The notes beneath the pieces were generated by a model, which saw only the letters and a list, made by a program, of their open reading frames with translations, was not told the origin of the DNA and ran no database searches. From the NCBI RefSeq assembly GCF_000025305.1, contig NC_013740.1, positions 1,674,001-1,738,000 on the forward strand: 64,000 nucleotides of DNA, read 5' to 3'. This DNA is from Acidaminococcus fermentans DSM 20731. Lineage in GTDB: Bacteria; Bacillota; Negativicutes; Acidaminococcales; Acidaminococcaceae. This document shows positions 20,165-28,756 of the stretch, piece after piece (within the stretch, counting starts at the first letter, position 1; every line of letters begins with the position of its first letter). The translations under genes and the position numbers were made by a program.

Positions 20165-21667
20165 TTATTCCAGACCCAGCAGCTTCTTCACTTCCGCTTC
20201 CATCCGGGTCTTGTCCACCACATCGCTCTGGCGTTTCTGGAGCTTGGACAGTTCCTGCATCCCGGCCGGGATGGGCATCTTGGCCAGCCGGCTCAAATCG
20301 TCCATGGCCACGAAAGGATCCAGTGCCTTTCCTTCGTAGGTGTCCGGATCGATGGAGGCCAGGACCACATCATTGAACTTGAAGGGGCTGGCGGTACTCA
20401 GCACGATGCTGTAGGTTTCGTCCCCGGTCATCAGCCGGTACTTTTCCATGGCCTTGTAGGCCACCGCCGTATGGGGATCCATCACATAGCCATAGTTGTT
20501 GTACACATCCCCGATGGTTTCCCGGGTTTCCACTTCGTCCACCCAGGTGCCGAAGAAATCCTTCAAAATCTTGTTCTGGAGTTCCGTGCCGATCTTGTAT
20601 TCGCCCTTTTCGTTCAGTTCCTTCATCCATTCCGCCACCTGGACTGCATTATGGTCGGTTTCTTCGAACAACAGCCGTTCCAGGTTGCTGGAAACCAGGA
20701 TATCCATGGAGGGAGAAATGGTCTTGTGGAACGGACGCTTCCGGTTGTAGACCCCGGTATTGATGAAGTCCGTCAGCACATTGTTGCTGTTGGAAGCACA
20801 GATGAACTTGTTCACCGGCAGCCCCATCAGTTTGGCATAGAACCCGGCCAGGATGTCCCCGAAGTTCCCGGTGGGCACGGCAAAGTTCACAGGGGCCCCG
20901 TTTTCGATCCGGCCACTGTTCACCGCATCCGCATAGGCACTGAAATAGTACACGATCTGGGGCACCAGCCGTCCCCAGTTGATGGAGTTGGCCGAAGAGA
21001 AGGCACAGCCGTGGGCCTGGAGTTCTTCCGCCAGAGGCCGGCTGCCGAACAGAATCTTCACCCCGGTCTGGGCATCGTCGAAGTTCCCTTCCACGGCCAC
21101 GGCATGGACATTGGCTCCCCGCTGGGTCACCATCTGGAGTTTCTGGATGTCGCTGACCCCCTCCTGGGGATAGAACACGATGACCTCCGTTTCCGGCACA
21201 TCGGCGAACCCAGCCATGGCCGCTTTCCCGGTATCCCCGGAAGTGGCCACCAGGATCACCAGTTTTTTCTGTTCCCCGGTCTTCTGGACCGCCTTGGTCA
21301 GGAACAGAGGCAGAATCTGCAGGGCCATGTCTTTAAACGCACAAGTGGGGCCATGCCACAGTTCCAGTACGTCCAGGTTGTCTTTCAGAAGGTGCAGCGG
21401 TGCCGGGAAATCCCCGAACCGTTCCTTGCTGTAAGCCGTTTCCACACAGTTTTTCAGTTCATCTTCGCTGTAATCCGTCAGAAAACGGGCCAGTACCGTC
21501 AGTGCCCGGGCACTGTAGGGTGCTTCCCGCATGGCATCGATTTCAGCCAGGCTGATGGGCGGAAATTCCTTGGGGACGAACAGTCCACCGTCTGCCGCCA
21601 GGCCATTGGAAATGGCGTGAGCCGAGCTCACCATGTCAGTTTTCCCTCTTGTACTAATGTATAACAT
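20165..21667 (-). CDS. thrC: Threonine synthase
   Basis: A 500-residue PLP enzyme converting O-phosphohomoserine to threonine. It starts MLYISTRGKTDMVSSAHAI, has the PLP-lysine segment GPTCAFKDMALQ (about 104-115), the phosphate-binding VATSGDTGKAAMAG (about 141-154) and NSINWGRLVPQIVYYF (about 228-243). This is the long, fungal/E. coli-like class. The ATG at 21665-21667 is preceded by AGTAGGGGGGACT; an ATG 33 nt upstream in frame lacks such a site. A promoter TTGCGT-17-TATGAT lies upstream. No other threonine genes are nearby. Confidence 0.95.
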   Translation of the reverse strand: MLYISTRGKTDMVSSAHAISNGLAADGGLFVPKEFPPISLAEIDAMREAPYSARALTVLARFLTDYSEDELKNCVETAYSKERFGDFPAPLHLLKDNLDVLELWHGPTCAFKDMALQILPLFLTKAVQKTGEQKKLVILVATSGDTGKAAMAGFADVPETEVIVFYPQEGVSDIQKLQMVTQRGANVHAVAVEGNFDDAQTGVKILFGSRPLAEELQAHGCAFSSANSINWGRLVPQIVYYFSAYADAVNSGRIENGAPVNFAVPTGNFGDILAGFYAKLMGLPVNKFICASNSNNVLTDFINTGVYNRKRPFHKTISPSMDILVSSNLERLLFEETDHNAVQVAEWMKELNEKGEYKIGTELQNKILKDFFGTWVDEVETRETIGDVYNNYGYVMDPHTAVAYKAMEKYRLMTGDETYSIVLSTASPFKFNDVVLASIDPDTYEGKALDPFVAMDDLSRLAKMPIPAGMQELSKLQKRQSDVVDKTRMEAEVKKLLGLE

Positions 21668-21700
21668 AGTCCCCCCTACTTTCTGCATATCGCAATTCAA

Positions 21701-21729
21701 ATCATAGCATAAGAACTGTATATACGCAA
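21701..21729 (-). promoter_or_regulatory. Promoter of thrC
   Basis: Minus strand: -35 TTGCGT (21724-21729), 17-nt spacer, -10 TATGAT (21701-21706), about 34 nt upstream of the start codon. Confidence 0.6.
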
Positions 21730-21811
21730 CAATTCCCGTTCAAATATTTTCTTTGTTCGCATTTCATCCGGTCCCCCGGAGGCCGGACGGCTTTCCTATC
21801 CCGTTCCCTTT

Positions 21812-21820
21812 TGTTATAAT
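21812..21820 (+). promoter_or_regulatory. Extended -10 promoter of nadE-queT
   Basis: TGTTATAAT is an extended -10 (TGn-TATAAT), 45 nt upstream of the nadE ATG. A -35 match is poor, as is usual for extended -10 promoters. Confidence 0.55.
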
Positions 21821-21865
21821 GGAAGCAGTTCAGTTCATTATATCAATTTATGGAGCGAGAGACAA

Positions 21866-23773
21866 ATGGACGTTAAAATTGCTTGTGCGCAAATCCAAAT
21901 CGAACCGGGCAATCCGGAAGCCAACACCCGGAAAGCCCTCCAGGCCATAGCCAAAGCCCGGGCAGCCCAGGTGGACATCCTGCTCCTGCCGGAACTGATG
22001 GTCCCCGGCTATCTCCTGGGCGACCTGTGGGAACAGAGTGCCTTTCTCCAGGACTGCGAAGCCTGGGGCCGGGAGATTATCGCCGCCAGTGAAGGCCTGT
22101 GCGTAATTTTCGGAAACATTGCCACCGACCCTGCCAAAGTCAATGAAGACGGCCGGGTGCGGAAGTACAATGCCGCTTTTGTGGCCCAGGACGGAAAACT
22201 CCTCCGGGGCGGCCTGCCCTACCCCTTCATCAGCAAGACTTCCCTGCCGGACTACCGGGAATTCGACGACAGCCGGTACTTCCACAGCATCGCCAAACTG
22301 CTGCCGGAACTGGGGCCGGATGTGACCATCGAAGACCTGGTGAAGCCGGTCTCCCTTACCCTCCGGGGCCGGGAGCTGAAACTGGGGGTCCTTTTGTGCG
22401 AAGACGGCTGGACGGAAAACTATCATTATAATGTACCGGAGCTGCTGAAGAAGAACGGGGCCCAGATCCTCTGCAACCTGTCCTGTTCTCCCTACACCTT
22501 CCACAAGAACCGGAAACGCCATGACCTGTTCGTGAACCAGTCCCGTTCCTGTGCCATCCCCCTGGTGTACTGCAACAATGTGGGAATCCAGAACAACGGG
22601 AAGAACGTGTTCACCTACGATGGCTGCAGCTGCATGTACGATGCACGGGGAGAGATGGTCACCGATTCTCCGGCCTTCCAGGAAGATCTGCTGGTGAGCC
22701 TGTGGAATCCGGATACCGGTTCCATCCAGGGAGAACGGGGACTCCAGGAACCCTTGTCCGATGCCCAGGAAATCTACCGGTCCCTGCGCTACGGGGCCTC
22801 CCTGTTCCTGGACCAGCTGGGGATCCGAAAGATGACCATCGGGGTTTCCGGAGGCATCGACTCCGCCGTCACCGCCGCTTTCTACGTGGATATCCTGGGT
22901 CCGGAAAATGTGCTCCTGGTGAACATGCCCAGCCAGTACAATTCCGATCTGACCAAAAACCTGGCCCAGAAAATGGCGGAAGCCCTGGGGGCCAGCTACG
23001 CCATCCTGCCCATCCAGGAAGTGGTGGACAAGACCATCCTCCAGTTCAGCAGTACGGACATCCACAACTATGCCACCGGAAACGATTTCCACCTGAAAGT
23101 AACCCCTTTTGCCGCCGAGAACATCCAGGCCCGGGACCGGGGTGCCCGGGTGCTGGCCGGTCTGGCTTCCCTGTTCGGGGGCGGGTTCTCCTGCAACTCC
23201 AACAAAGCGGAAATGACCGTGGGCTACGCTACCTTCTACGGGGACATTGCCGGGGTGCTGGCACTGATCGGCGACCTGTGGAAGCACCAGGTCTATGGAT
23301 TGGGCCGGTATCTCAATGAAGAAGTGTTCCGCCGGGAAGTGATCCCGGACGAAATCTTCAAGATCAAACCCAGTGCGGAACTGTCCGCCGCCCAGACCGT
23401 GGGGACCGGTGGAGACCCGCTGGTGTATCCCTACCATGATTACCTGCTCCAGGCCTTTGTGGAAAGCTGGAACAAAACCTCGCCGGAAGAATTGCTGGGC
23501 TGGTACCTGGAAGGCACCCTGGAAGACCATCTGGGCTGCGAAAAAGGCCTGGTCCGGCAGCTGTTCCCGGATGTCCGATCCTTTATTGATGACCTGGAAC
23601 GGTGGTGGAAACTGTTCTGCGGCCTGGCGGTGGCCAAACGGATCCAGGCTCCGCCCATCCTGACCATTTCCAAACGGGCCTATGGCTATGACCACCGGGA
23701 AGCCCAGCTGAAACCTTTCTATTCCCGGAAATACAGGGAAATGAAGGCCCTGGCCCTGGGAGAACAGGCATGA
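21866..23773 (+). CDS. nadE: Glutamine-dependent NAD+ synthase
   Basis: A 635-residue two-domain NAD synthetase. The N-terminal nitrilase-type glutaminase has the catalytic triad candidates Glu43 (LLLPELMVPGY), a Lys near 111-125 and Cys178 (GVLLCEDGW). The C-terminal ATP-pyrophosphatase domain has the P-loop GVSGGIDSAV (about 327-336). It makes NAD+ from deamido-NAD+ using glutamine as ammonia donor. The queT start overlaps its stop by 4 nt (ATGA). Confidence 0.97.
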   Translation: MDVKIACAQIQIEPGNPEANTRKALQAIAKARAAQVDILLLPELMVPGYLLGDLWEQSAFLQDCEAWGREIIAASEGLCVIFGNIATDPAKVNEDGRVRKYNAAFVAQDGKLLRGGLPYPFISKTSLPDYREFDDSRYFHSIAKLLPELGPDVTIEDLVKPVSLTLRGRELKLGVLLCEDGWTENYHYNVPELLKKNGAQILCNLSCSPYTFHKNRKRHDLFVNQSRSCAIPLVYCNNVGIQNNGKNVFTYDGCSCMYDARGEMVTDSPAFQEDLLVSLWNPDTGSIQGERGLQEPLSDAQEIYRSLRYGASLFLDQLGIRKMTIGVSGGIDSAVTAAFYVDILGPENVLLVNMPSQYNSDLTKNLAQKMAEALGASYAILPIQEVVDKTILQFSSTDIHNYATGNDFHLKVTPFAAENIQARDRGARVLAGLASLFGGGFSCNSNKAEMTVGYATFYGDIAGVLALIGDLWKHQVYGLGRYLNEEVFRREVIPDEIFKIKPSAELSAAQTVGTGGDPLVYPYHDYLLQAFVESWNKTSPEELLGWYLEGTLEDHLGCEKGLVRQLFPDVRSFIDDLERWWKLFCGLAVAKRIQAPPILTISKRAYGYDHREAQLKPFYSRKYREMKALALGEQA

Positions 23774-24255
23774 ACCGCCAGCCCTGGCTGCTGCGGAACG
23801 CCCTGCTGGCCGCCATCTATGCGGCCCTGACCCTGGGTCTGGCCCCTTTCAGCTACGGTCCCATCCAGGTGCGTCTTTCCGAATGCCTCACCCTGCTGGC
23901 CTTCTGCAGCCGGCGGTGGATCCCCGGCCTTACCATCGGCTGCTTCCTGGCCAATGTGGGCAGTCCCTTTGGACTGCCGGACATGGTGCTGGGGACCCTG
24001 GCCACTTTTCTGGGGATCTGGCCCATGCACCGGCTGAAGAGCCCTCTCCTGGCTTCCCTGTGCCCGGTGCTCAGCAACGGGGTGGTGATCGGGGCCGAGC
24101 TGGATTTCCTGGCCCAGCTGCCTCCGGACCTGTCCCTGGGAGCGGCCATGGCCTACATTGGCGCCGGCGAATTCCTCAGCGTCACCGTACTGGGAAATAT
24201 ACTGCTGAAAATGGTCCTGAAAAACGAAACCTGCAGGAGGATATTGGTAGAATAA
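23770..24255 (+). CDS. queT: QueT family queuosine-precursor transporter
   Basis: A 161-residue hydrophobic protein of the QueT family (substrate-binding S subunit of an ECF-type transporter) expected to import preQ1 or a related queuosine precursor. It has about five membrane segments and the family motifs YAALTLGLAPFSYGPIQVRLSE (about 18-39) and GCFLANVGSP (about 57-66). tgt and queA in the window use the imported base. No preQ1 riboswitch precedes it because it is coupled to nadE by a 4-nt overlap. Confidence 0.88.
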   Translation: MNRQPWLLRNALLAAIYAALTLGLAPFSYGPIQVRLSECLTLLAFCSRRWIPGLTIGCFLANVGSPFGLPDMVLGTLATFLGIWPMHRLKSPLLASLCPVLSNGVVIGAELDFLAQLPPDLSLGAAMAYIGAGEFLSVTVLGNILLKMVLKNETCRRILVE

Positions 24256-24294
24256 AAAATGGAGGCTGTTGCTCACGCGACAGCCTCCATTTTT
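24254..24294. terminator. Bidirectional terminator between queT and the glutaredoxin-like gene
   Basis: AAAAAATGGAGGCTGT and ACAGCCTCCATTTTT arms around a 10-nt loop, with A-run on one side and T-run on the other; it can end both converging transcripts. Confidence 0.9.
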
Positions 24295-24569
24295 CATTCA
24301 CTCACCTTTTGGAAAAACTCTCCCAGGATCTTTTCCATTTTTTCCCGGCCGTCCCCCGGCTGGGCTTCGTAGATTTTCTCATCCCCATAAAAGAAGGTGG
24401 GCACATAATAATAGTTCCGGCCCTTCAGTTTTTCCGGTTCCCGGTTTTCATTCACCTTCACCAGGGGGATCTTTTTGTATTCCGGATGGGTCGCAAACAG
24501 ATCCTCCAGCACTTCATTGGCCAGCCGGCAGTAAGGGCATCCATCCATGTAGATAAAAAGCAGTTCCAT
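24294..24569 (-). CDS. Glutaredoxin/thioredoxin-like protein
   Basis: A 91-residue thioredoxin-fold protein with the redox motif CPYC at residues 11-14 (YMDGCPYCRLANEVLEDL) and the cis-proline in YYVPTFFYGDE (about 56-66). This is the glutaredoxin-type motif in a short thioredoxin-like frame; it probably reduces disulfides or mixed disulfides in the cytoplasm. The ATG follows AAGGAGG. It is divergent from bioB, with a palindrome in between. Confidence 0.83.
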   Translation of the reverse strand: MELLFIYMDGCPYCRLANEVLEDLFATHPEYKKIPLVKVNENREPEKLKGRNYYYVPTFFYGDEKIYEAQPGDGREKMEKILGEFFQKVSE

Positions 24570-24591
24570 TGTATTGCCTCCTTTTCATATC

Positions 24592-24606
24592 CGCAAATGA
24601 TTTGCG
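24592..24606. promoter_or_regulatory. 15-bp palindrome between the glutaredoxin-like gene and bioB
   Basis: CGCAAAT-G-ATTTGCG is a perfect inverted repeat located upstream of the bioB -35 box and in the leader of the glutaredoxin-like gene. It looks like an operator, but no regulator can be named. Confidence 0.45.
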
Positions 24607-24627
24607 TTAACCTGTATTTTTAAAACG

Positions 24628-24656
24628 TTGACCTCGGAAAAATCCTTCTTTATAAT
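24628..24656 (+). promoter_or_regulatory. Promoter of bioB
   Basis: TTGACC (24628-24633), 17-nt spacer, TATAAT (24651-24656), 25 nt upstream of the coding region. Two direct repeats CGTTAACCT/CGTTGACCT (24605 and 24626), 21 nt apart, overlap the -35 region. Confidence 0.75.
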
Positions 24657-24680
24657 GATAACCATATTATACCAGAAGGG

Positions 24681-25661
24681 ATGAGATCATTGAAGAGAGA
24701 AGCTTTGCGTGCACTGACGGACCGGATTGTGGAGGGTTACCGGCTGAAACCGGAAGACCCGGAAGTCCAGGAACTCCTGACCCAGCCTCTGGAAGAACTC
24801 CAGGAAGAAGCCGGGCGTATCCAGCAGCACTTCTGCGGAAACCATGTGGATTTCTGCACCATCATCAACGCCCGGAGCGGCCGCTGTGGAGAAAACTGCA
24901 AATACTGTGCCCAGGCGGCCTGCCACCATACCGGCTGTGAAGAATACGGCTTCCTCTCCAAAGAAGAAGTGATGAAAACCGCCAAAGCCGACCAGGACGC
25001 CGGCGCCAACCGGTTTGCCATGGTCACCTCCGGACGGGCCCTGACCGGCAAAGATTTTGAAAAAGCCCTGGCCATCTACCGGGCCATGAAAAAGGATCTG
25101 ACCATCGACCTTTGCGCCTCCCACGGCATCCTCAGCCAGGAACAGTTCCGGAAACTCCGGGAAGCCGGCGTCACCAGCTACCACCACAACATCGAAACCT
25201 CCCGCCGGTACTTCCCCCAGATCTGCACCAGCCATACCTTCGAGGACCGGATCCGCACCATCAAAGCGGCCCAGGCCGAAGGGATGTGCGTCTGCTCCGG
25301 GGGCATCATCGGCATGGGCGAAACCTGGCAGGACCGGCTGGACATGGCCTTCACCCTGCAGAGCCTGGGCATCGAATCCATTCCCATCAATGCCCTGATG
25401 GCCATTCCCGGCACCGGCATGGAAGGCCGCAAGCCCCTGCCCGCAGAAGACATTCTCCGGACCATTGCCCTTTTCCGGTTCATCAACCCCACCGCCAACA
25501 TCCGTCTGGCAGCCGGCCGGAAGCTGCTGCCCCAGAACGGAGCCACCGCACTGAAAGCCGGCGCCTCCGCCTCCATTACCGGCAACATGCTCACCACCAG
25601 CGGCACCACCATCAAGGAAGACATGGAGATGCTGAAAGAACTGGGGATGACCAACCGGTAA
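24681..25661 (+). CDS. bioB: Biotin synthase
   Basis: A radical-SAM enzyme (326 residues from the ATG) that inserts sulfur into dethiobiotin. The SAM-binding cluster Cys are 69, 73 and 76 (GRCGENCKYCAQ), and GGIIGMGE (about 213-220) and TSGTTIKEDMEML near the end are typical. The AGAAGGG ribosome site directly touches the ATG at 24681, which is too close; a TTG at 24690 in frame is 9 nt from it and may be the true start, three codons shorter. No other biotin genes are adjacent, so it may act alone on salvaged dethiobiotin. Confidence 0.95.
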   Translation: MRSLKREALRALTDRIVEGYRLKPEDPEVQELLTQPLEELQEEAGRIQQHFCGNHVDFCTIINARSGRCGENCKYCAQAACHHTGCEEYGFLSKEEVMKTAKADQDAGANRFAMVTSGRALTGKDFEKALAIYRAMKKDLTIDLCASHGILSQEQFRKLREAGVTSYHHNIETSRRYFPQICTSHTFEDRIRTIKAAQAEGMCVCSGGIIGMGETWQDRLDMAFTLQSLGIESIPINALMAIPGTGMEGRKPLPAEDILRTIALFRFINPTANIRLAAGRKLLPQNGATALKAGASASITGNMLTTSGTTIKEDMEMLKELGMTNR

Positions 25662-25691
25662 AAAAAAGGACCCTGGACGGGTCCTTTTTTT
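25661..25691. terminator. Bidirectional terminator between bioB and rubrerythrin
   Basis: AAAAAAAGGACCC and GGGTCCTTTTTTT arms around TGGAC. Confidence 0.92.
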
Positions 25692-25697
25692 ATACCA

Positions 25698-26246
25698 TCA
25701 GAAGCATTCGCAGTTGACCATGAAATAGGATTTGGGATGAGCGCACACCGGGCAGACTTCCGGAGCTTTTTCCGCTTCCACGATATGGCCGCAGTTGGAG
25801 CAGATCCATACGGTCTTTTCACTGCGCTGGAACATGGTCCCGTCTTCCACTTTCTGCAGCAGGGCTCTGTACCGTTCTTCATGGTGCTTTTCAATGGCAC
25901 CCACAGCCTTGAACTTGTAGGCCAGATCCTTGAACCCTTCTTTTTCAGCGGTTTCAGCGAATTCCTTGTACATTTCCGTCCATTCGTAGTTTTCGCCGGC
26001 AGCGGCATCTTTCAGGTTGGCCACCGTATCAGGGATGGAACCACCATGGAGAGCCTTGAACCAGATCTTGGCATGTTCTTTTTCATTGCCGGAAGTTTCC
26101 AGGAAGTTCTGGGCAACCCGTTCGTACCCTTCCTTCTTGGCTACACTGGCATAATAGCCATATTTATTGTATGCCTGGGATTCACCGGCAAACGCAGTCC
26201 ATAAGTTTTTTTCAGTTTGAGAACCTTTCAATTCAGCCATTGTCAA
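25698..26246 (-). CDS. Rubrerythrin
   Basis: A 182-residue non-heme diiron peroxidase that reduces hydrogen peroxide in anaerobes. The ferritin-like domain carries the iron-binding Glu/His motifs ([32 protein letters not shown]) and the C-terminal rubredoxin domain has two CxxC knuckles (WICSNCGH and [11 protein letters not shown]). A very good promoter lies 75 nt upstream. The AAGGAGG site 7 nt before the ATG supports the start. Confidence 0.95.
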   Translation of the reverse strand: MTMAELKGSQTEKNLWTAFAGESQAYNKYGYYASVAKKEGYERVAQNFLETSGNEKEHAKIWFKALHGGSIPDTVANLKDAAAGENYEWTEMYKEFAETAEKEGFKDLAYKFKAVGAIEKHHEERYRALLQKVEDGTMFQRSEKTVWICSNCGHIVEAEKAPEVCPVCAHPKSYFMVNCECF

Positions 26247-26320
26247 ATCCTCCTTTTTCTCTCGGGTTCCCCGGAACGAAGAACCACACCCCTTTGGGAC
26301 ATCATTTCTTTGACATCCTT

Positions 26321-26349
26321 ATAATACAATAGAAGTAGAAAATAGTCAA
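26321..26349 (-). promoter_or_regulatory. Promoter of the rubrerythrin gene
   Basis: Minus strand: TTGACT (26344-26349), 17-nt spacer, TATTAT (26321-26326). Just upstream, at 26355-26366, is an AT palindrome (AATAATTATT core) that resembles half of a PerR box; this is only a weak match. Confidence 0.7.
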
Positions 26350-26389
26350 GGCTTTTTAATAATTATTTTCGTTTAGTTTGATTTGTATC

Positions 26390-27547
26390 CTATTCTTTTC
26401 TGGCCATCCGCTCTGCCAGGATTTCTTTGGCGGTCCGGACCCTGCCGGACTTTTTCCCGTCCCGGGGTCCATGGACCCCTTCCAGGAAGATCCGCACCGG
26501 CAGGTTGGAAGAACCGGGGGGTGAAAAATAGAAGGCCGCGCTTTTCCCTGCCGGCACCTGTCCCAGCTTCATAGTCTCCCCATCATGGTCCCAGCCAAAG
26601 GAAAGCCCATTGTCCGGGATCCGGATGTACCGGGCGGTCTGCCCCTGGACCGTCAGCACCCCGAAGCCTGCATAAGCCCCTCCATAGGGATTGAACCGGA
26701 GCCGGGTGTCATTTTTTCCCCGGGTCCGGAAGTCCACATCGTACATGACCCCATAGTTCCCGTAATTCACCACAGGAGCGTTCCGGGTCACGTCCACGCC
26801 CCGCACATAGGGATCCCGATTGTCATCGGCCAGTTCCACGCCCCAGATGGTTCCGCTTTCCGTGTCAAAGGCTTCCGGCAGGGTCACATGGGCATCCGCC
26901 CCTTCAAACGTGCCCCGGAGCACATGGCCCCCTTCATCCGGAGGCAGGATGGCATAGACTTCTGCAGAAATCCGGGGATCCGCCTCCACCGGCATCATAA
27001 TGAAGGAAACTTCCACCGGCCGTGCAAAATCCAGGTCCACGATCCCGGTGACCAGTTCCTGGGGATGGAGGATGTATCCTCTCCCGTTGTTCAGGATGTC
27101 CCGGGGTTCGCTGAGGAAGAATTTCCTTCCGTTGGGCGCCGCACTGTAATACCGTTCCTGGGCTTCCTTGCCCGCAGCCAGCCAGTCCTCATTGGGCCGG
27201 GAGATCCCGGTTTTCCCGAAGCTTACCAGACTGGGCCGCAGGGTAGTCCGCCGCAGCAGCACAGCCAGCCGTTTGTCCGTGGATGTGTCATTCACATGAT
27301 GGAAGAACAGCCGGACCGGCCCTTCCACCGTATCCCGGTACATAATCCCGGTTTTCCCCACCATTTCCGGACTGTCCGAAAAAATCAGCTTGGGTCCGTC
27401 ATGGGTGATGGTTCCCTTTACTTCCTGATAGGACGGCACCCCGTCCTGCCAGGCCAGATCCTGCACCGAGGCCTGCGCTCCCAACGGGAACAGCAGAGCC
27501 AGGCCGGCGCAGAGCCAACTCCAGATTGATTGACGATACTGCAACAA
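26390..27547 (-). CDS. Exported protein of unknown function
   Basis: I do not recognise this family. The 385-residue product has a signal peptide (hydrophobic residues 10-22, cleavage expected after AQA near residue 26) and no further membrane segment. The rest looks like an all-beta extracellular protein rich in Gly, Asp, Pro and aromatic residues (for example FNPYGGAYAGFGVLTVQG about 285-302); it ends in a basic tail. It starts at a TTG with AGGAGG 5 nt upstream. It is a single gene, divergent from the racemase-like gene, and convergent with nothing. Secretion is the only supported statement. Confidence 0.75.
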   Translation of the reverse strand: MLQYRQSIWSWLCAGLALLFPLGAQASVQDLAWQDGVPSYQEVKGTITHDGPKLIFSDSPEMVGKTGIMYRDTVEGPVRLFFHHVNDTSTDKRLAVLLRRTTLRPSLVSFGKTGISRPNEDWLAAGKEAQERYYSAAPNGRKFFLSEPRDILNNGRGYILHPQELVTGIVDLDFARPVEVSFIMMPVEADPRISAEVYAILPPDEGGHVLRGTFEGADAHVTLPEAFDTESGTIWGVELADDNRDPYVRGVDVTRNAPVVNYGNYGVMYDVDFRTRGKNDTRLRFNPYGGAYAGFGVLTVQGQTARYIRIPDNGLSFGWDHDGETMKLGQVPAGKSAAFYFSPPGSSNLPVRIFLEGVHGPRDGKKSGRVRTAKEILAERMARKE

Positions 27548-27660
27548 TGGCCCCTCCTGTATTTAAAAGTCTGTTTGCAAGAAACATATTCCTTATTCTA
27601 TCACAAAATCCTGATATGCTTGTTATTTTCAGAAATTATCAAAAAGTCCGCTTTTTTCCC

Positions 27661-27689
27661 TTGTATAAAGCATGGCAAGCCGCTATAAT
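27661..27689 (+). promoter_or_regulatory. Promoter of the DapF-fold gene
   Basis: TTGTAT (27661-27666), 17-nt spacer, TATAAT (27684-27689). Confidence 0.65.
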
Positions 27690-27725
27690 ATGAAATATAG
27701 GATTTATTTATAAGAACCGTTTATG

Positions 27726-27745
27726 AAATCATGGCGTCATGATTT
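27726..27745 (+). promoter_or_regulatory. Perfect inverted repeat in the leader of the DapF-fold gene
   Basis: AAATCATG-GCGT-CATGATTT, 8-bp arms, lies between the promoter and the ribosome site. It may be an operator or a leader hairpin. Confidence 0.45.
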
Positions 27746-27766
27746 TTATCAGAAAGGAAGTTGCCT

Positions 27767-28582
27767 ATGAAAGTCCGTACCATGCAGGCCGATCCCAGCG
27801 GCAACGTCACTTTATATGTGCTGGATCCGGTCCCACAGAAAGACCGCAAGGAACTGAACCGCCAGTTGCTGACTCTCCACCCTTCCGTGGAGCAGGCAGG
27901 CTGTCTGTCCATCAAAGAAGGGCAGCCCCAGGTGGAAATGATGGGAGGGGAATTCTGCGGCAATGCCACCCGTTCGGCAGGTGCCTGTGCCCTTTACTTC
28001 AATGGGGAGAAGGAAGGAGAATTCCAGGTCACCTGCAGCGGCTGTCCCGTCCCGCTGCCCGTCCGGGCCAAAAAAGTCCGGGAGAACCTGTACGAGGCCA
28101 GCGTCCAGCTGCCCCCGCCCCTGTCCATGAAAAAAATCCGCCTGTCCTACGAACGGGAAAGCGTGGAATGTCAGGAAGTGGTGTTTCCCGGAATCACCCA
28201 CTATGTGTATTTTACCCTGAATGTGGATGAAGTGGACCAGGACCAGCTGTTCTATTCCCTCCAGCGGGAAATTTCCCGGGGAGAGGAACCGGAGGCCTAC
28301 GGCCTGATGCTGGTGGAAATGAGCACCCTGAAAGTGATCCCCATTGTGTATGTTTCTGCCACCGGTACCCTTTACCATGAAAACAGCTGTGGCAGCGGGT
28401 CCGCTGCCGTGGCTGCGGCCCTGACCCAGCGGCAGAAACGGTCCCTGGCGGCCACTCTCCAGGAACCGGGCGGACGTATCGACATCGAAACGGACTGGCA
28501 GGCTGAAAAGCTGGTTTCCATTACCATCGGAGGCCCTGTCCGGCTGGGACCGGAAACCCTGGAGGATACAGAGAAACCCTGA
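27767..28582 (+). CDS. Diaminopimelate epimerase-fold protein, probable amino acid racemase/epimerase
   Basis: A 271-residue member of the DapF superfamily with both catalytic Cys in place: Cys64 in GGEFCGNATRS and Cys208 in HENSCGSGSAA. The loops around them differ from true DapF (GxCGNGxR and ERGxGxT..CGTG), and GGEFCGNA is closer to CntK-like histidine racemases. So racemisation or epimerisation of an amino acid is likely but the substrate is open. No lysine or metallophore genes are adjacent. I chose the ATG at 27767 (AAGGA 8 nt upstream) over a TTG six bases before. Expressed from its own promoter. Confidence 0.78.
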   Translation: MKVRTMQADPSGNVTLYVLDPVPQKDRKELNRQLLTLHPSVEQAGCLSIKEGQPQVEMMGGEFCGNATRSAGACALYFNGEKEGEFQVTCSGCPVPLPVRAKKVRENLYEASVQLPPPLSMKKIRLSYERESVECQEVVFPGITHYVYFTLNVDEVDQDQLFYSLQREISRGEEPEAYGLMLVEMSTLKVIPIVYVSATGTLYHENSCGSGSAAVAAALTQRQKRSLAATLQEPGGRIDIETDWQAEKLVSITIGGPVRLGPETLEDTEKP

Positions 28583-28601
28583 TTCAGAGGCTCTTTCCCT
28601 C

Positions 28602-28631
28602 TTGACAACATTTCAAAACCCATGATAGAAT
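28602..28631 (+). promoter_or_regulatory. Promoter of tRNA-Leu
   Basis: TTGACA (28602-28607), 18-nt spacer, TAGAAT (28626-28631), 27 nt upstream of the mature tRNA. Confidence 0.8.
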
Positions 28632-28658
28632 ATTTTTGTTGTGATATCCATCACGCTT

Positions 28659-28744
28659 GCCGAAGTGGCGGAATTGGCAGACGCACTTGACTCAAAATCA
28701 AGCGCCCTAAAAGCGTGCCGGTTCGAGTCCGGCCTTCGGCACCA
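28659..28744 (+). tRNA. tRNA-Leu (CAA)
   Basis: An 86-nt class II tRNA. Acceptor stem GCCGAAG/CTTCGGC, D arm GGCGGAATTGGCAGAC, anticodon stem TTGA/TCAA with loop CTCAAAA giving anticodon CAA (reads UUG), a long variable arm (CGCCCTAAAAGCG) and T arm GCCGG-TTCGAGT-CCGGC are all visible. The 3' CCA is encoded (28742-28744). Confidence 0.97.
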
Positions 28745-28756
28745 ATTGAAAAGACG

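Noticed and set aside
23740-23775. preQ1 riboswitch in front of queT
   Set aside because: queT starts inside the nadE stop, so there is no leader; nothing like the aptamer is seen before queA or nadE either.
24592-24634. BirA operator upstream of bioB
   Set aside because: The BirA site needs inverted half-sites about 14-16 nt apart; here the CGTTAACC-like pieces are direct repeats.
26350-26370. PerR box upstream of the rubrerythrin gene
   Set aside because: Only an AT-rich palindrome core; too few matches to TTATAAT-N-ATTATAA to claim it as a feature.
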